From assembly GCF_014534745.1 (NCBI RefSeq), contig NZ_JACVVP010000035.1, positions 1 through 64,000 on the forward strand: 64,000 nt of DNA, written 5' to 3'. Source of the DNA: Flammeovirga sp. EKP202. GTDB lineage: Bacteria > Bacteroidota > Bacteroidia > Cytophagales > Flammeovirgaceae. The notes beneath the pieces were generated by a model that saw only the letters and a list, made by a program, of their open reading frames with translations, was not told where the DNA came from and ran no database searches. Position 1 is the stretch's first letter; each line of letters starts with the position of its first letter. Position numbers and translations under genes: made by a program. Below, piece by piece: positions 16,487 to 25,505 of this stretch.

Positions 16487-19400
16487 ATGTTCAAAATATA
16501 TAGATCTTCAGCGGGAGCTGGAAAAACTTTCACGCTGGCAAAAGAATACATCAAAATTGTTCTTCAGATTCAACTTTTTGATGAAGAGTTCAATCCCAAT
16601 TACTATCAGCATGTTTTGGCCGTGACTTTTACTAACTTGGCCACTTCAGAGATGAAGGATAGGATTCTAGAGCAATTAAAAACGTTTTCTCAAAAGCCCG
16701 ACCCAAGTACGGAAGGGATGTTGGATGCCATTGTGAAAGATTATAAAGGAATGGATGAAAACATAGTGCTGAACAGGATCTATAGCCGTTCGAAGATTGT
16801 TCATCAAAGGATTCTTCATGGTTATTCTAACTTTTCGGTAAGTACAATTGATGCGTTTAGTCAGAAAATTGCCCAAGCCTTTAAGAGAGATCTTAATTTT
16901 CCATTCAATTATGAATTGGTTTTGAATGGTGATGAATTGATCGAAGATGCCACATATATTTTGATGGATAAACTAGGTCAGCAAGAACATGAGAAACTGA
17001 CGGAAGCTTTAGAAGTATTTTCGATCAAGAAAGCGGAAGAGGGGACAAGTTGGAATATTTTGCCTCAAATCAAACAGTTTGGTAGAGTATTGTTTGATGA
17101 GGACCAACGGAAGATTATTGAGAAACTAGGAGTCAATCCGACTACCAACAATAAAATGAGTATTGAGGATTATACTCAATTGGCCAAGAAACTTCGAAAG
17201 GTAATTTATGAAGATCTTCAGCAGGAAAAAGATATAAAACTAGAAGATTTCAAAGAAGAAATGTCTGCCGTGGGAGTGCCTTTGGAAAGTCTAGCTAGGT
17301 TTGTAGCGAGTTACGCAGGAAAGTTTGAAGGTAAAATTGGTGATAATGATGTGACGCCCAATACCACTGCTCAGAAAGTTTTTGATGGAACAGATGGGAG
17401 CGTGTTGACAACGAAGGCCAATTACAAGAAAAGTCCTGCTCAGTTTGATCTTGCTTTGCCTATTTATCAAAATAGAATACAAGACCTGTTGGCGTTAGTA
17501 CAAAAGGCAACGTTGATTAAAAATGTGTACGATAAAATCTATTTAATCATTACAGCTGAAGTGCTTAAAGAAGAAATGGGAGCACTGAAAGAAGAGCAAG
17601 GTGTAGTGCACATTTCTGAGATTGGAGAGAATATCAATAAGATTGTAGAAAGCTCGCCAGTGCCTTATCTATATGAGCGTTTGGGTGAGCGTTACAGACA
17701 TATTTTGATTGATGAATTTCAAGATACTTCCAAGACGCAGTGGCATAACTTGATTCCATTGGTAGCTCATGCATTGTCGATGTATCAGGGAGAATGTTTG
17801 GTAGTAGGAGATGCGAAACAGTCCATTTATAGATGGAGGGGTGGAAAGCCGGAAATGTTGGTGGCATTACCGTCACTGCCTACAGCTAAAGGGACCGCTT
17901 TGGAAGAGGAAGAGTATACGCTTTCTGCAAGTGCTGACCCTCAGAACTTGGATACCAATTGGAGAAGTTACGAGAATGTGATCGACTTCAATAACTCTTT
18001 GTACAAGCATATCGATGAAGCTTACAAGAATGAATTATTGTCTAAGTTTTATCAAGATGTTTACCAAAAAAGCAATAAAAATAAAGGAGGTCAGGTAAGG
18101 GTCTCTGTTTGCCAAAAAGTAGGTGCGAAAGATACCGTTTTAGAGCCTAATTTGGAGAAAATTGTCAATACCATCACGACGTTGGTGTCTGAGAATAAAT
18201 TTCAATTAAAAGACATTGCCATTTTAGTGCGATTTAATAAAGACGGCTCTCAGATCGCTGAAAAATTGGTGAAAGAAGGTTTGGAGGTGATTTCAAGTGA
18301 ATCTTTATTGGTGAACAGTGCACCAAGTGTTCAGTTTTTGGTGCAAATGATCCGCCTTTTGGTAACACGAGCAGATAAAATTCTGTTTATGAATATTGCC
18401 CGCTTTTTAATGGGGCATTTTCAAGATGTCAAAAATGAAAGATGGAAGACCGTCAATGCAGAACCTCAAACGGTAAAAGGAGATGAATATATCCGATTAG
18501 GAGACAAAGTGGAGCAGTGTGAAAGTCATAAACAGTTTGAGTTGTTCCTTGAAAGTGAATTTGGAGTACATATTTCCATTTCAAATTTACGTCGAAAATC
18601 ACTTTATGATTTAATAGAGTTATTGATCAGAACATTCCAATTGAATCAAAGAGTAACAGAGCAATCCTATCAAGTGAAGTTCCTGGATTTTATTTTGGAG
18701 CATTCCGAAAAGAATGGCAATAGTGCTCAGGAATTTTTGCAGAAATGGGAAATGAAAAAATCCATGCTTTCGATTTCTACACCAGAAAACACCAATGCGG
18801 TTAGAATTTTATCCATTCATAAATCAAAAGGTTTGGAATTTCCAGTGGTGATTTTACCATTCGCAGATTGGTCAACGATTCCGAAGAAAGGGGAAAGTAA
18901 ATGGTTTGATTGGGAAAACAATGATATTATTCCGGAGCTCAATGCAGTTCAGCTCAGTGTTAATTCTAAATTGGAGGGAACACCTTTTGAAGAAGAATAT
19001 CATGAAGAGTGTAATGATACGTATATTGATGCGATTAATATGCTCTATGTAGCAACGACCAGAGCAGAAAAGTACATGCATATCATTTGTACAGAAGAAG
19101 CAAAAGTCAATAAGAAAGGAGAGAAATATGAAACCAAAGACACCGTTTCTGTTCCTATTTTAAATTATATCAAAAAGAACAACCCTACAGAGCTTCCAAC
19201 AGATGAAATTGATGATGTATTGTTCAATGAATTCCAATTCTATGAAGGTATCACCGAAGGAAAAGGAGCAGAGGAAGAAGAAATAGAAAAGCCCATCAAT
19301 GATATTATTCATACCGATAATACCGATCAATTAAAACTTAAAAGTGGTACTTACGAACAAGGTGAACAAGAGGTGTCTTTCTTAGACATTCTTGAGGCGC

Positions 19401-19846
19401 AAGAAAGCGGTATATTAGTTCATAAGGCTTTTGAAAAGATAAAATATAAGGACGATGTGCATGATGCGGTCCGAAATTTGGAGGTAAACGGTTTTATCTC
19501 ATCCACCGAAAAAGGAGACTATATCCAAAAATTATTTGACGTGGTGCATCATCCAGAATTAGAAACTTATTTTGATGAAAAATCAGGTTATGAAGTTTTA
19601 AATGAATCAGAAATAGTAACCCCTTCCCGCTTTGAAATGCAACAAGTGACGGTAGACCGTCCGGACCGTTTGCTGATAAGAGGGCAAGAAGCTGTTATTC
19701 TGGATTATAAAACGGGTTCTTATGAAAAGGATCACGAACGACAAATTCAAAGATATGGTACGGAATTACAGAAGATGGGATATACGTCCATCACACTTAA
19801 ATTAGTATATACAGAAAACTTATATATCAAAAACGTAACTCTTTAA
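16487..19846 (+). CDS. AddA/RecB-like helicase-nuclease (UvrD family)
   Basis: A 1119-residue recombination enzyme subunit that unwinds and degrades DNA ends. Helicase motifs appear in order: SSAGAGKTFTLAKEY (Walker A, residues 7-21), ILIDEFQDTSKTQW near 408, GDAKQSIYRWRGG, TNWRSYENVIDFN, and ILSIHKSKGLEFPVV. The C-terminus carries a RecB-type nuclease core, DRPDRLLI then VILDYKTGSYEKD (about 1056-1080). This order matches AddA-type proteins in Bacteroidota. A separate AddB-like partner would be expected elsewhere. The next gene starts 5 bp after the stop codon. Confidence 0.9.
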   Translation: MFKIYRSSAGAGKTFTLAKEYIKIVLQIQLFDEEFNPNYYQHVLAVTFTNLATSEMKDRILEQLKTFSQKPDPSTEGMLDAIVKDYKGMDENIVLNRIYSRSKIVHQRILHGYSNFSVSTIDAFSQKIAQAFKRDLNFPFNYELVLNGDELIEDATYILMDKLGQQEHEKLTEALEVFSIKKAEEGTSWNILPQIKQFGRVLFDEDQRKIIEKLGVNPTTNNKMSIEDYTQLAKKLRKVIYEDLQQEKDIKLEDFKEEMSAVGVPLESLARFVASYAGKFEGKIGDNDVTPNTTAQKVFDGTDGSVLTTKANYKKSPAQFDLALPIYQNRIQDLLALVQKATLIKNVYDKIYLIITAEVLKEEMGALKEEQGVVHISEIGENINKIVESSPVPYLYERLGERYRHILIDEFQDTSKTQWHNLIPLVAHALSMYQGECLVVGDAKQSIYRWRGGKPEMLVALPSLPTAKGTALEEEEYTLSASADPQNLDTNWRSYENVIDFNNSLYKHIDEAYKNELLSKFYQDVYQKSNKNKGGQVRVSVCQKVGAKDTVLEPNLEKIVNTITTLVSENKFQLKDIAILVRFNKDGSQIAEKLVKEGLEVISSESLLVNSAPSVQFLVQMIRLLVTRADKILFMNIARFLMGHFQDVKNERWKTVNAEPQTVKGDEYIRLGDKVEQCESHKQFELFLESEFGVHISISNLRRKSLYDLIELLIRTFQLNQRVTEQSYQVKFLDFILEHSEKNGNSAQEFLQKWEMKKSMLSISTPENTNAVRILSIHKSKGLEFPVVILPFADWSTIPKKGESKWFDWENNDIIPELNAVQLSVNSKLEGTPFEEEYHEECNDTYIDAINMLYVATTRAEKYMHIICTEEAKVNKKGEKYETKDTVSVPILNYIKKNNPTELPTDEIDDVLFNEFQFYEGITEGKGAEEEEIEKPINDIIHTDNTDQLKLKSGTYEQGEQEVSFLDILEAQESGILVHKAFEKIKYKDDVHDAVRNLEVNGFISSTEKGDYIQKLFDVVHHPELETYFDEKSGYEVLNESEIVTPSRFEMQQVTVDRPDRLLIRGQEAVILDYKTGSYEKDHERQIQRYGTELQKMGYTSITLKLVYTENLYIKNVTL

Positions 19847-19851
19847 TAACA

Positions 19852-20406
19852 ATGAAAAAAGTATTGACACTAACTGGTGTATTCTTATTGTTTGTCCTTT
19901 CAACTTTTGCTCAAAAGGGGCAGCAATTTCCAACAATGGAAGCTGAAACGTTGACAGATAAGACCATTACATTACCTTCGATCGCAAAAGGAAAAGTAAC
20001 ATTAATAGGCGTATCATATTCAAAGAAGTCGCAAGCCAATTTGGAGACGTGGATGCAGCCCATTTACGATACATTTATCAATCCTCCCAAATCGGATCTT
20101 TTTGGTTCAACTTCTTATGATGTAAATATGTATTTTGTGGCTTTAGCGAGAGGTATTGCCAAGACTGCAGAAAAGTCAATCAAGGGTTCAATGAAGAAGA
20201 AAATTGATAAGAAATTACAACCTAATATTGCGATTGTAATGGGAGAGGTAAAACAACATAAAAAGAAATTAAAATTAGGAGATAAAGAAGATCCGTATTT
20301 CTACATTTTATCTCCTGAAGGAAAAATATTACATATTACATATGGAAAATATTCTCCAAGTAAAATGTCTGCCATAGAATCTGCGGTGGAAGAATATATG
20401 GATTAA
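19852..20406 (+). CDS. Exported thioredoxin-fold-like protein lacking the CxxC motif
   Basis: The 184-residue protein has a signal peptide (cleavage near FAQ, residue 21). QQFPTMEAETLTDKTITLPS and VTLIGVSYSKKSQANLETWM look like the start of an AhpC/TlpA or Atp10-type fold, and YFYILSPEGKILHITYGKYS like its C-terminal strands. Where peroxiredoxins have cysteine, this protein has Ser-Lys-Lys, and no cysteine occurs in the mature part, so it is probably not a redox enzyme. A chaperone or assembly role like Atp10 is possible but unproven. The 5-bp gap to the helicase gene implies co-transcription. Confidence 0.65.
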   Translation: MKKVLTLTGVFLLFVLSTFAQKGQQFPTMEAETLTDKTITLPSIAKGKVTLIGVSYSKKSQANLETWMQPIYDTFINPPKSDLFGSTSYDVNMYFVALARGIAKTAEKSIKGSMKKKIDKKLQPNIAIVMGEVKQHKKKLKLGDKEDPYFYILSPEGKILHITYGKYSPSKMSAIESAVEEYMD

Positions 20407-20496
20407 ACTCCCATAAATTAATTCTAAAAGGTTGTTAAAGTTTTAAAAAACTTGCTTTACATCCAAAAAGTGTATTTAAAATAAAAAGCAGTTTTT

Positions 20497-20504
20497 TAGA
20501 TTTG
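20497..20504 (+). promoter_or_regulatory. Possible -7 promoter element for the LptF/LptG gene
   Basis: TAGATTTG matches TAnnTTTG about 50 bp before the permease start. No clear upstream TTG box is found at the right distance. Confidence 0.35.
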
Positions 20505-20555
20505 CGTTACTCATGAAAAATTATTTGTGGGTATAGTAAAATCACACTATAAAGT

Positions 20556-21962
20556 ATGAAGAAGCTAGATAAGCTATTATTAAAAGCATACATAGGTCCA
20601 TTTGCGTTAACATCGTCAATTGTACTATTTATTTTTTGGTCTCAATACATGATCTCCAAGTTTGTATATTTCTTAGGAAAAGACTTAGGATATGATGTTT
20701 ATATGGAATTGTTTTTCTGGTTTGCACTAGCTTTAGTACCAGTAGCCCTTCCATTAGCTGTATTACTTGCTACACTGATGACTTATGGTAGTTTAGGTCA
20801 ACACTCTGAATTAACAGCCATCAAAGGTGCAGGTATTTCTCTATTAAGAATTTTACGTCCAGTTTTTCTATTTACAGTAGTTGTAGTTTTAGTTCAATTG
20901 GTCTATAACGATACAGTGGTACCCCACGCCAACTTGAAAGCGTACAGTTTACTTTATGATATCAAGCAAACTAAACCAACAATCAATCTAAAAGAAGGTG
21001 CTTTCTATGATGGATTAGATGGTTATAGTATCAAAGTGGCTAAAAAAGACGAAGACGGTGAAGGTATTCATGATGTAATCATTTACAAGCATGAGGGTCA
21101 TAGAGGTAACAAAGAAGTAATCTTGGCCAACCATGGTAAGATGCAATTGATCAATGATGATACTTTTATGATGCTTACTTTATTTGAAGGTAATGCTTAT
21201 AGTGAAGTAGAGGATAAAAAGAGTAAGTCTGATGTTCAATATGTTCACTCTGAATTTGATTCTTCAATATTTTATTTCAGCATGGCATCATATGCTATGA
21301 ATGAAACAAAAGAAGATCTTTTCATGGGGCATAATTTAATGAAAAATCGTACTCAATTATTGGAAGAGCAAGATTCATTAAATTTAGCCATGGTGAACTA
21401 TAGCAATATGTTAGTGAAAAATGGTAATACTCAATTCTACTACCGCTATACTTCAAATAAAAAAGAACATGATACAGAGAAGGTAACAACTAAGAAGTTT
21501 GACCCTGAAAAAACAGAGAATCAATTAAGAATTTATTCTTCAGCTTATAATAGTGCTTCAAGTTTCTATAACGTATTAAAATCAAATGCTTCTAGAAATA
21601 AGAATCAGATGAGAGAAGAAGTGCGTTATACTTTAGATGTACAGAAGAAAATATCTACAGCAATTGCTATTTTGATGATGTTCCTTATAGGTGCACCATT
21701 AGGAGCAATTATCAAGAAAGGTGGCTTAGGTGTACCGGTTTTGGTTTCTGTATTCTTCTTTGTAGTGTATTATATCATTACAATTACTGGTGAGAAAATG
21801 GCAAAAGAGCTTGTGATTGATCCAGTATTAGGTGCTTGGTTGTCCAATATCTTCTTATTTGTAATGGGTATGTTCTTTACTTTCCAAGCGAAGAACGATG
21901 CTAAATTATTTGATACAGATTATTATGGCGTGCTACTGAAAAGTCTTTTCAAAAAGAAGTAG
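20556..21962 (+). CDS. LptF/LptG-family permease
   Basis: A 468-residue inner-membrane component of the lipopolysaccharide export transporter (YjgP/YjgQ family). MKKLDKLLLKAYIGPFALTSS begins the first membrane helix. LALVPVALPLAVLLATLMTYG and SELTAIKGAGISLLRILRP are the conserved helix 2-3 region. A long periplasmic beta-jellyroll (about 130-350) follows, and three C-terminal helices (from about 363) include FLIGAPLGAIIKKGG. Which of LptF or LptG it represents cannot be decided from one sequence. A terminator follows directly, so it is probably monocistronic. Confidence 0.92.
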   Translation: MKKLDKLLLKAYIGPFALTSSIVLFIFWSQYMISKFVYFLGKDLGYDVYMELFFWFALALVPVALPLAVLLATLMTYGSLGQHSELTAIKGAGISLLRILRPVFLFTVVVVLVQLVYNDTVVPHANLKAYSLLYDIKQTKPTINLKEGAFYDGLDGYSIKVAKKDEDGEGIHDVIIYKHEGHRGNKEVILANHGKMQLINDDTFMMLTLFEGNAYSEVEDKKSKSDVQYVHSEFDSSIFYFSMASYAMNETKEDLFMGHNLMKNRTQLLEEQDSLNLAMVNYSNMLVKNGNTQFYYRYTSNKKEHDTEKVTTKKFDPEKTENQLRIYSSAYNSASSFYNVLKSNASRNKNQMREEVRYTLDVQKKISTAIAILMMFLIGAPLGAIIKKGGLGVPVLVSVFFFVVYYIITITGEKMAKELVIDPVLGAWLSNIFLFVMGMFFTFQAKNDAKLFDTDYYGVLLKSLFKKK

Positions 21963-21984
21963 TATCCGTTAGTTTAAAATACCA

Positions 21985-22019
21985 AAAACCCTATGTGTTT
22001 TTAGAATACATAGGGTTTT
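21985..22019 (+). terminator. Rho-independent terminator after the LptF/LptG gene
   Basis: aaaaccctatgt pairs with acatagggtttt, followed by a T-rich tail. Confidence 0.85.
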
Positions 22020-22071
22020 CTTTTTATATTCGTATGCTTTACGTTTTATAGGGTAAAGCAATTATTGTAGA

Positions 22072-22088
22072 CTACCTCAGTGAGGTAG
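22072..22088. promoter_or_regulatory. Perfect 17-bp palindrome upstream of cmk
   Basis: ctacctca-g-tgaggtag is a perfect inverted repeat ending 22 bp before the cmk start. It could be an operator or an mRNA hairpin; it has no T tract, so it is not a normal terminator. Confidence 0.4.
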
Positions 22089-22110
22089 CAATGAATGAAG
22101 ATCTTAAGAA

Positions 22111-22791
22111 ATGAAGAAAATCATAATCGCCTTGGATGGGCATGCAGGTTGTGGAAAAAGTACTACCGCTAAAGCAGTTGCAAAAGCTTTAGATTATATA
22201 TTTATTGATACAGGGGCTATGTACAGAGCCGTAACGTATCATTTTCTTTCAAACGATGTTGACTTTTCTGACTCAACAGAAGTGGATAAAGCTTTAGAGG
22301 CAATTTCGTTGAAGTTTGTATTCAACCCTGAAAGAGGAATTGGTGAAATCCATGTTAATGGTGTCAATGTTGAGCCATTTATCCGTAATATGGACATTAC
22401 AAGTAGGGTGAGTGATGTTGCAAGTATCAAAGCTGTTCGTGTATTCAACGTAGCAGAACAGCAAAAAATGGGAGAGGAGAAAGGCATCGTCATGGATGGT
22501 AGAGATATTGGTACCGTTGTTTTCCCTGAGGCAGAGTTGAAAGTATTCATGACCGCTGATGTGACAGTAAGAGCAAAGCGCCGATTGAGGGAAATGGAAG
22601 CCAAAGGTGTGGCCACCAACCTTGAAGATGTAGAAGCAGATATCCGAAACAGAGATAATTTGGATTCAACTAGAAAAGAGAGTCCTTTGAAAAAAGCCGA
22701 TGATGCTATTGTTGTAGATACATCTGCTTTGACCATTGAGCAACAAGTAGAAAGTATTTTGAAACTGGCAAAGAAGAAAATCAACGCATAG
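22111..22791 (+). CDS. cmk: Cytidylate kinase
   Basis: Phosphorylates CMP and dCMP with ATP. The 226-residue protein has the P-loop ALDGHAGCGKSTTAKAVAKAL, then FIDTGAMYRAVTYHFL, VMDGRDIGTVVFPEAELKVF, the lid-like RAKRRLREME, and the late RDNLDSTRKESPLKKADDA segment, all standard for Cmk. A terminator lies upstream and another downstream, so it is a single-gene unit. A palindrome precedes the start. Confidence 0.96.
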   Translation: MKKIIIALDGHAGCGKSTTAKAVAKALDYIFIDTGAMYRAVTYHFLSNDVDFSDSTEVDKALEAISLKFVFNPERGIGEIHVNGVNVEPFIRNMDITSRVSDVASIKAVRVFNVAEQQKMGEEKGIVMDGRDIGTVVFPEAELKVFMTADVTVRAKRRLREMEAKGVATNLEDVEADIRNRDNLDSTRKESPLKKADDAIVVDTSALTIEQQVESILKLAKKKINA

Positions 22792-22813
22792 TTTTATATA
22801 AATAATAGAGAGG

Positions 22814-22850
22814 AGGTCAACTTTAATATGATTAGAGTTGACCTTTTTTG
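22814..22850 (+). terminator. Rho-independent terminator after cmk
   Basis: aggtcaact pairs with agttgacct around an AT-rich loop and is followed by six Ts. Confidence 0.85.
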
Positions 22851-22892
22851 TGCATCAAAAATTACCTTCCATTGTCAATGAATGTATGTGAG

Positions 22893-22925
22893 TTGAATGA
22901 TTCCATAATTTTCTATGTACATTTG
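22893..22925 (+). promoter_or_regulatory. Bacteroidota-type promoter of the RlmL-like gene
   Basis: TTG at 22893 and TACATTTG at 22918-22925 are separated by 22 bp, matching the TTG/TAnnTTTG arrangement. It overlaps the most upstream ATG of the downstream frame and so helps place the start. Confidence 0.5.
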
Positions 22926-22950
22926 CAAAAAAATAATAAAAGATACCACA

Positions 22951-24090
22951 TTGGCAGATCAAGATTTCAAGATGACAGCCAAGACCTTTTTTGGCTTGGA
23001 AGAATTATTAAAAGAAGAACTTCTTGCAATTGGAGCAAGAAACGTAAAAGCGGTAAACAGAGCAGTGACTTTTGAGGGAGATAAAGAGATCCTTTATAAG
23101 GCTAACTTACATGTAAGAACCGCTTTGAAAATCTTACTTCCTATCAAAAACTTTAGAGCAAGAAATGAAGAGGATCTTTATGAGAAAACGAAAAAGGTCA
23201 ATTGGGCAAAATACATAGATGTTGATGGTACTTTTGCCATTGACAGCACGGTTTGGTCAGATACATTCACACACTCTAAGTATGTCGCTTTAAAAGTAAA
23301 AGATGCAATTGCCGATCATTTCTCTGAAGTATTTAGAAGAAGACCAAATGTCAATGTGCAGTCTCCTGATGTGTTGGTGCATATCCATGTTTCGCAAAGA
23401 GAATGTATTTTATCTTTAGATAGTTCTGGAGAGTCATTACACCGAAGAGGTTATCGATCTGAGCAACGTCAAGCACCATTGAATGAAGTATTGGCGGCAG
23501 GGTTGATTATGCTGACAGGGTGGAAAGGTGATAGACCTTTCTTGGATCCAATGTGTGGTTCTGGTACTTTGTTGGTAGAGGCGGCTATGATTGCCAGCAA
23601 CACTCCTCCAGGTTTGAAAAGAAAGTTTGCCTTCATGAATTGGAAGGATTATGATCGAAGATTATTCAATCAAATCTTCAGAGAGGCCAAAAGAAATAGA
23701 AAAGAAATTGAGGTGCCAATTGTTGGTTCTGATATTGATAGAGCAGCCATTGATATTTCATATGCCAATGCGGAACGTTCTGGTTTAGACGAAGATCTTC
23801 GAATTTCTAAAAACAGTTTCTTTGATCGTAAACCAATTGGTGAAAATGGTATCATTGTTTGTAACCCTCCTTACGGTGAGCGTATCGGCAAAGATATTGA
23901 AGAGCTTTATAAAAAAATGGGTGACAAGCTAAAGCAAGACTTTAGTGGTTATGATGCTTGGATTTTTAGTGGTAATATGAAAGCATTAAAATATGTAGGA
24001 TTAAGACCAAGTAAGAAAATCCAACTGTATAATGGCTCTATTGAATGTCGATTAGCAAAGTTTGAAATGTACAAAGGGGCTAAAGCATAA
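22951..24090 (+). CDS. rlmL: THUMP-domain 23S rRNA guanine-N2 methyltransferase, RlmL-like
   Basis: A class I SAM methyltransferase of the RlmL/YcbY N-terminal type that modifies 23S rRNA. MTAKTFFGLEELLKEEL opens the ferredoxin-like/THUMP part (to about residue 150). SLHRRGYRSEQRQAPLNE precedes the methyltransferase domain with FLDPMCGSGTLLVEAAMIA (motif I) and the catalytic NPPY in VCNPPYGERIG. An in-frame ATG at 22915 overlaps a promoter-like TACATTTG, so I place the start at TTG 22951 (LADQDFKM); ATG 22972 is the alternative. It lacks the second (RlmK) domain of the E. coli fusion. Confidence 0.9.
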   Translation: MADQDFKMTAKTFFGLEELLKEELLAIGARNVKAVNRAVTFEGDKEILYKANLHVRTALKILLPIKNFRARNEEDLYEKTKKVNWAKYIDVDGTFAIDSTVWSDTFTHSKYVALKVKDAIADHFSEVFRRRPNVNVQSPDVLVHIHVSQRECILSLDSSGESLHRRGYRSEQRQAPLNEVLAAGLIMLTGWKGDRPFLDPMCGSGTLLVEAAMIASNTPPGLKRKFAFMNWKDYDRRLFNQIFREAKRNRKEIEVPIVGSDIDRAAIDISYANAERSGLDEDLRISKNSFFDRKPIGENGIIVCNPPYGERIGKDIEELYKKMGDKLKQDFSGYDAWIFSGNMKALKYVGLRPSKKIQLYNGSIECRLAKFEMYKGAKA

Positions 24091-24110
24091 TGCACTTCTT
24101 TTCAAAATAG

Positions 24111-24148
24111 AAAAAACCTATTCATGAGTTGTTATGAATAGGTTTTTT
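24111..24148 (+). terminator. Rho-independent terminator after the RlmL-like gene
   Basis: A perfect 15-bp stem (aaaaaacctattcat and complement) has an 8-nt loop, with Ts on the exit side. Confidence 0.85.
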
Positions 24149-24238
24149 TATTGATAAAATATACTATTTTTTTGTCGACTCTTGAATTGTAGTTGTCCTA
24201 GCCATAAGCCAATCTATTGTTTAATTAAATTTTTAATA

Positions 24239-24700
24239 ATGAAAAGAAGCAAACTTAACTTTCTTACTTTAATCATTTGTACATTTCTCATTGGATTTAT
24301 GTCTTGTGATAAAGATGTAGATCCCTCAGTAAACAAAAAGTATTCTAATTATATCAATACAGAGGGTATTGAGGAATATGGAGAAATGGTTTTTTACTCA
24401 AATGGGTCTTTCGTTGTTCATATGGAAACATTTGGAGGTGTAGATCTTGATCCTGTAATCAATTCAGTTGATTATATCACATTGAATACTTCTGGTAGAT
24501 ATGAAGAAACAGATAGTAGTTATATTTTATTTTACGAACATGTAAAAGCTTATGGAGCTTCTATTATTTCCAATCCTGCCTGCTATACAATCATAGCTAA
24601 AACTGAGGAGGATGTACAGGAATCTATTGAAATAGGGATGTCCGAACTTCTGACATGGAACGGTTTGGATAATGAGATCGACATTTGTATTGAGGATTAA
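24239..24700 (+). CDS. Hypothetical lipoprotein
   Basis: The 153-residue product begins MKRSKLNFLTLIICTFLIGF and continues to MSCDKD, a clear lipoprotein signal (Cys at about 23), so it should be anchored in the envelope. The mature part is acidic, with predicted beta strands and a few aromatic residues; I do not recognise a family. A TTG at 24182 is open in the same frame but adds Cys-rich residues that are not signal-like, so ATG 24239 is chosen. Terminators on both sides make it a single-gene unit. Confidence 0.65.
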   Translation: MKRSKLNFLTLIICTFLIGFMSCDKDVDPSVNKKYSNYINTEGIEEYGEMVFYSNGSFVVHMETFGGVDLDPVINSVDYITLNTSGRYEETDSSYILFYEHVKAYGASIISNPACYTIIAKTEEDVQESIEIGMSELLTWNGLDNEIDICIED

Positions 24701-24725
24701 GAAAAACTAACCTCAAAAATAATAG

Positions 24726-24768
24726 CTCCCTTCTGTTAGTAATACTACCGAACAGAAGGGAGTTTTTT
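24726..24768 (+). terminator. Rho-independent terminator after the hypothetical lipoprotein
   Basis: ctcccttctgtt pairs perfectly with aacagaagggag and is followed by six Ts. Confidence 0.85.
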
Positions 24769-24873
24769 ATGGGGTGATTGATTCACTTTGCTATATCATG
24801 TGGTCACCCAAAGTAAGGAGTGATCAGCATGAGGCGTTTGTAATGTGATAAAACACCTTGAGATACTCTTTCT

Positions 24874-25500
24874 CTAATCGACTAATTCTTCTTGTTTTAC
24901 ACAGCTCTTAATCATATTAAGATACGCATCAATAGATTGGTCAACGATTTGAGCAATTTCATTAATTTGTTCTTCACTAAATACCTCTAGAATTTTTAAA
25001 GCATCTTTTGTGTGGTGTTCATCTTCTAGAACATGAACTTTCAAGAATGATAGTTGATTGTCGTTATATGTGTCTTTAAGCATATTATATAATACCTTAC
25101 CTGTAGTTACTGCAAGGAATTCTAAGCCTAGTACCCATCCCATGATTGTGTAACTTCCTTTTAAAAATACTTTAGCAAAAGGGGATTCATAAATTTCTTT
25201 AGTTTCATTTAATTCTGGGAAGTCACTTAAGTTGAAACCCAGGTTTTTCAAATCATTCAAAGCTAAAATCTCATGATGACTTTCTTCGCCTATATGATCA
25301 GTTAATCTGTCAAAAAAGTCATTTTGTTCAAAAGGTGTTTTTACCCCGGCATAGGCCAATAGGCGGGTGGAGTATTGTACATAGTAATAGACTTGGGCCA
25401 TTACATTACCATAATATTTCTTGTCAGACCATGGTAGTTGATTTAGAAGAGTTGTAGCTTCTTTACATTTTAGTTCAATAATTTTTTCAACATTTTTCAT
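24874..25500 (-). CDS. Heme-oxygenase-like diiron oxidase (HDO superfamily)
   Basis: The 208-residue, all-helical protein has a full set of candidate metal ligands of the HDO superfamily: E73 and H76 in HIGEESHHE, E127 in LGLEFLAV, and H156, D160, H163 in HVLEDEHHTKD. The H-x3-D-x2-H spacing equals that of known members such as CADD and SznF. Those enzymes use two irons and oxygen to cleave, desaturate, decarboxylate or N-oxygenate amino-acid or fatty-acid substrates. The substrate here is unknown. It starts 5 bp after a GNAT-type acyltransferase gene, so the two probably act in one small pathway. TenA/PqqC relatives are an alternative fold match but lack this ligand set. Confidence 0.8.
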   Translation of the reverse strand: MKNVEKIIELKCKEATTLLNQLPWSDKKYYGNVMAQVYYYVQYSTRLLAYAGVKTPFEQNDFFDRLTDHIGEESHHEILALNDLKNLGFNLSDFPELNETKEIYESPFAKVFLKGSYTIMGWVLGLEFLAVTTGKVLYNMLKDTYNDNQLSFLKVHVLEDEHHTKDALKILEVFSEEQINEIAQIVDQSIDAYLNMIKSCVKQEELVD

Positions 25501-25505
25501 TAGAA

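Noticed and set aside
22239-22784. 181-residue frame antisense to cmk
   Set aside because: It is Ser/Thr/Leu-rich shadow sequence on the opposite strand of a clear enzyme gene, with no motif or signal.
22848-23075. 75-residue frame overlapping the start of the RlmL-like gene
   Set aside because: It runs through the promoter and into another frame of a conserved methyltransferase, and it has no recognisable features.
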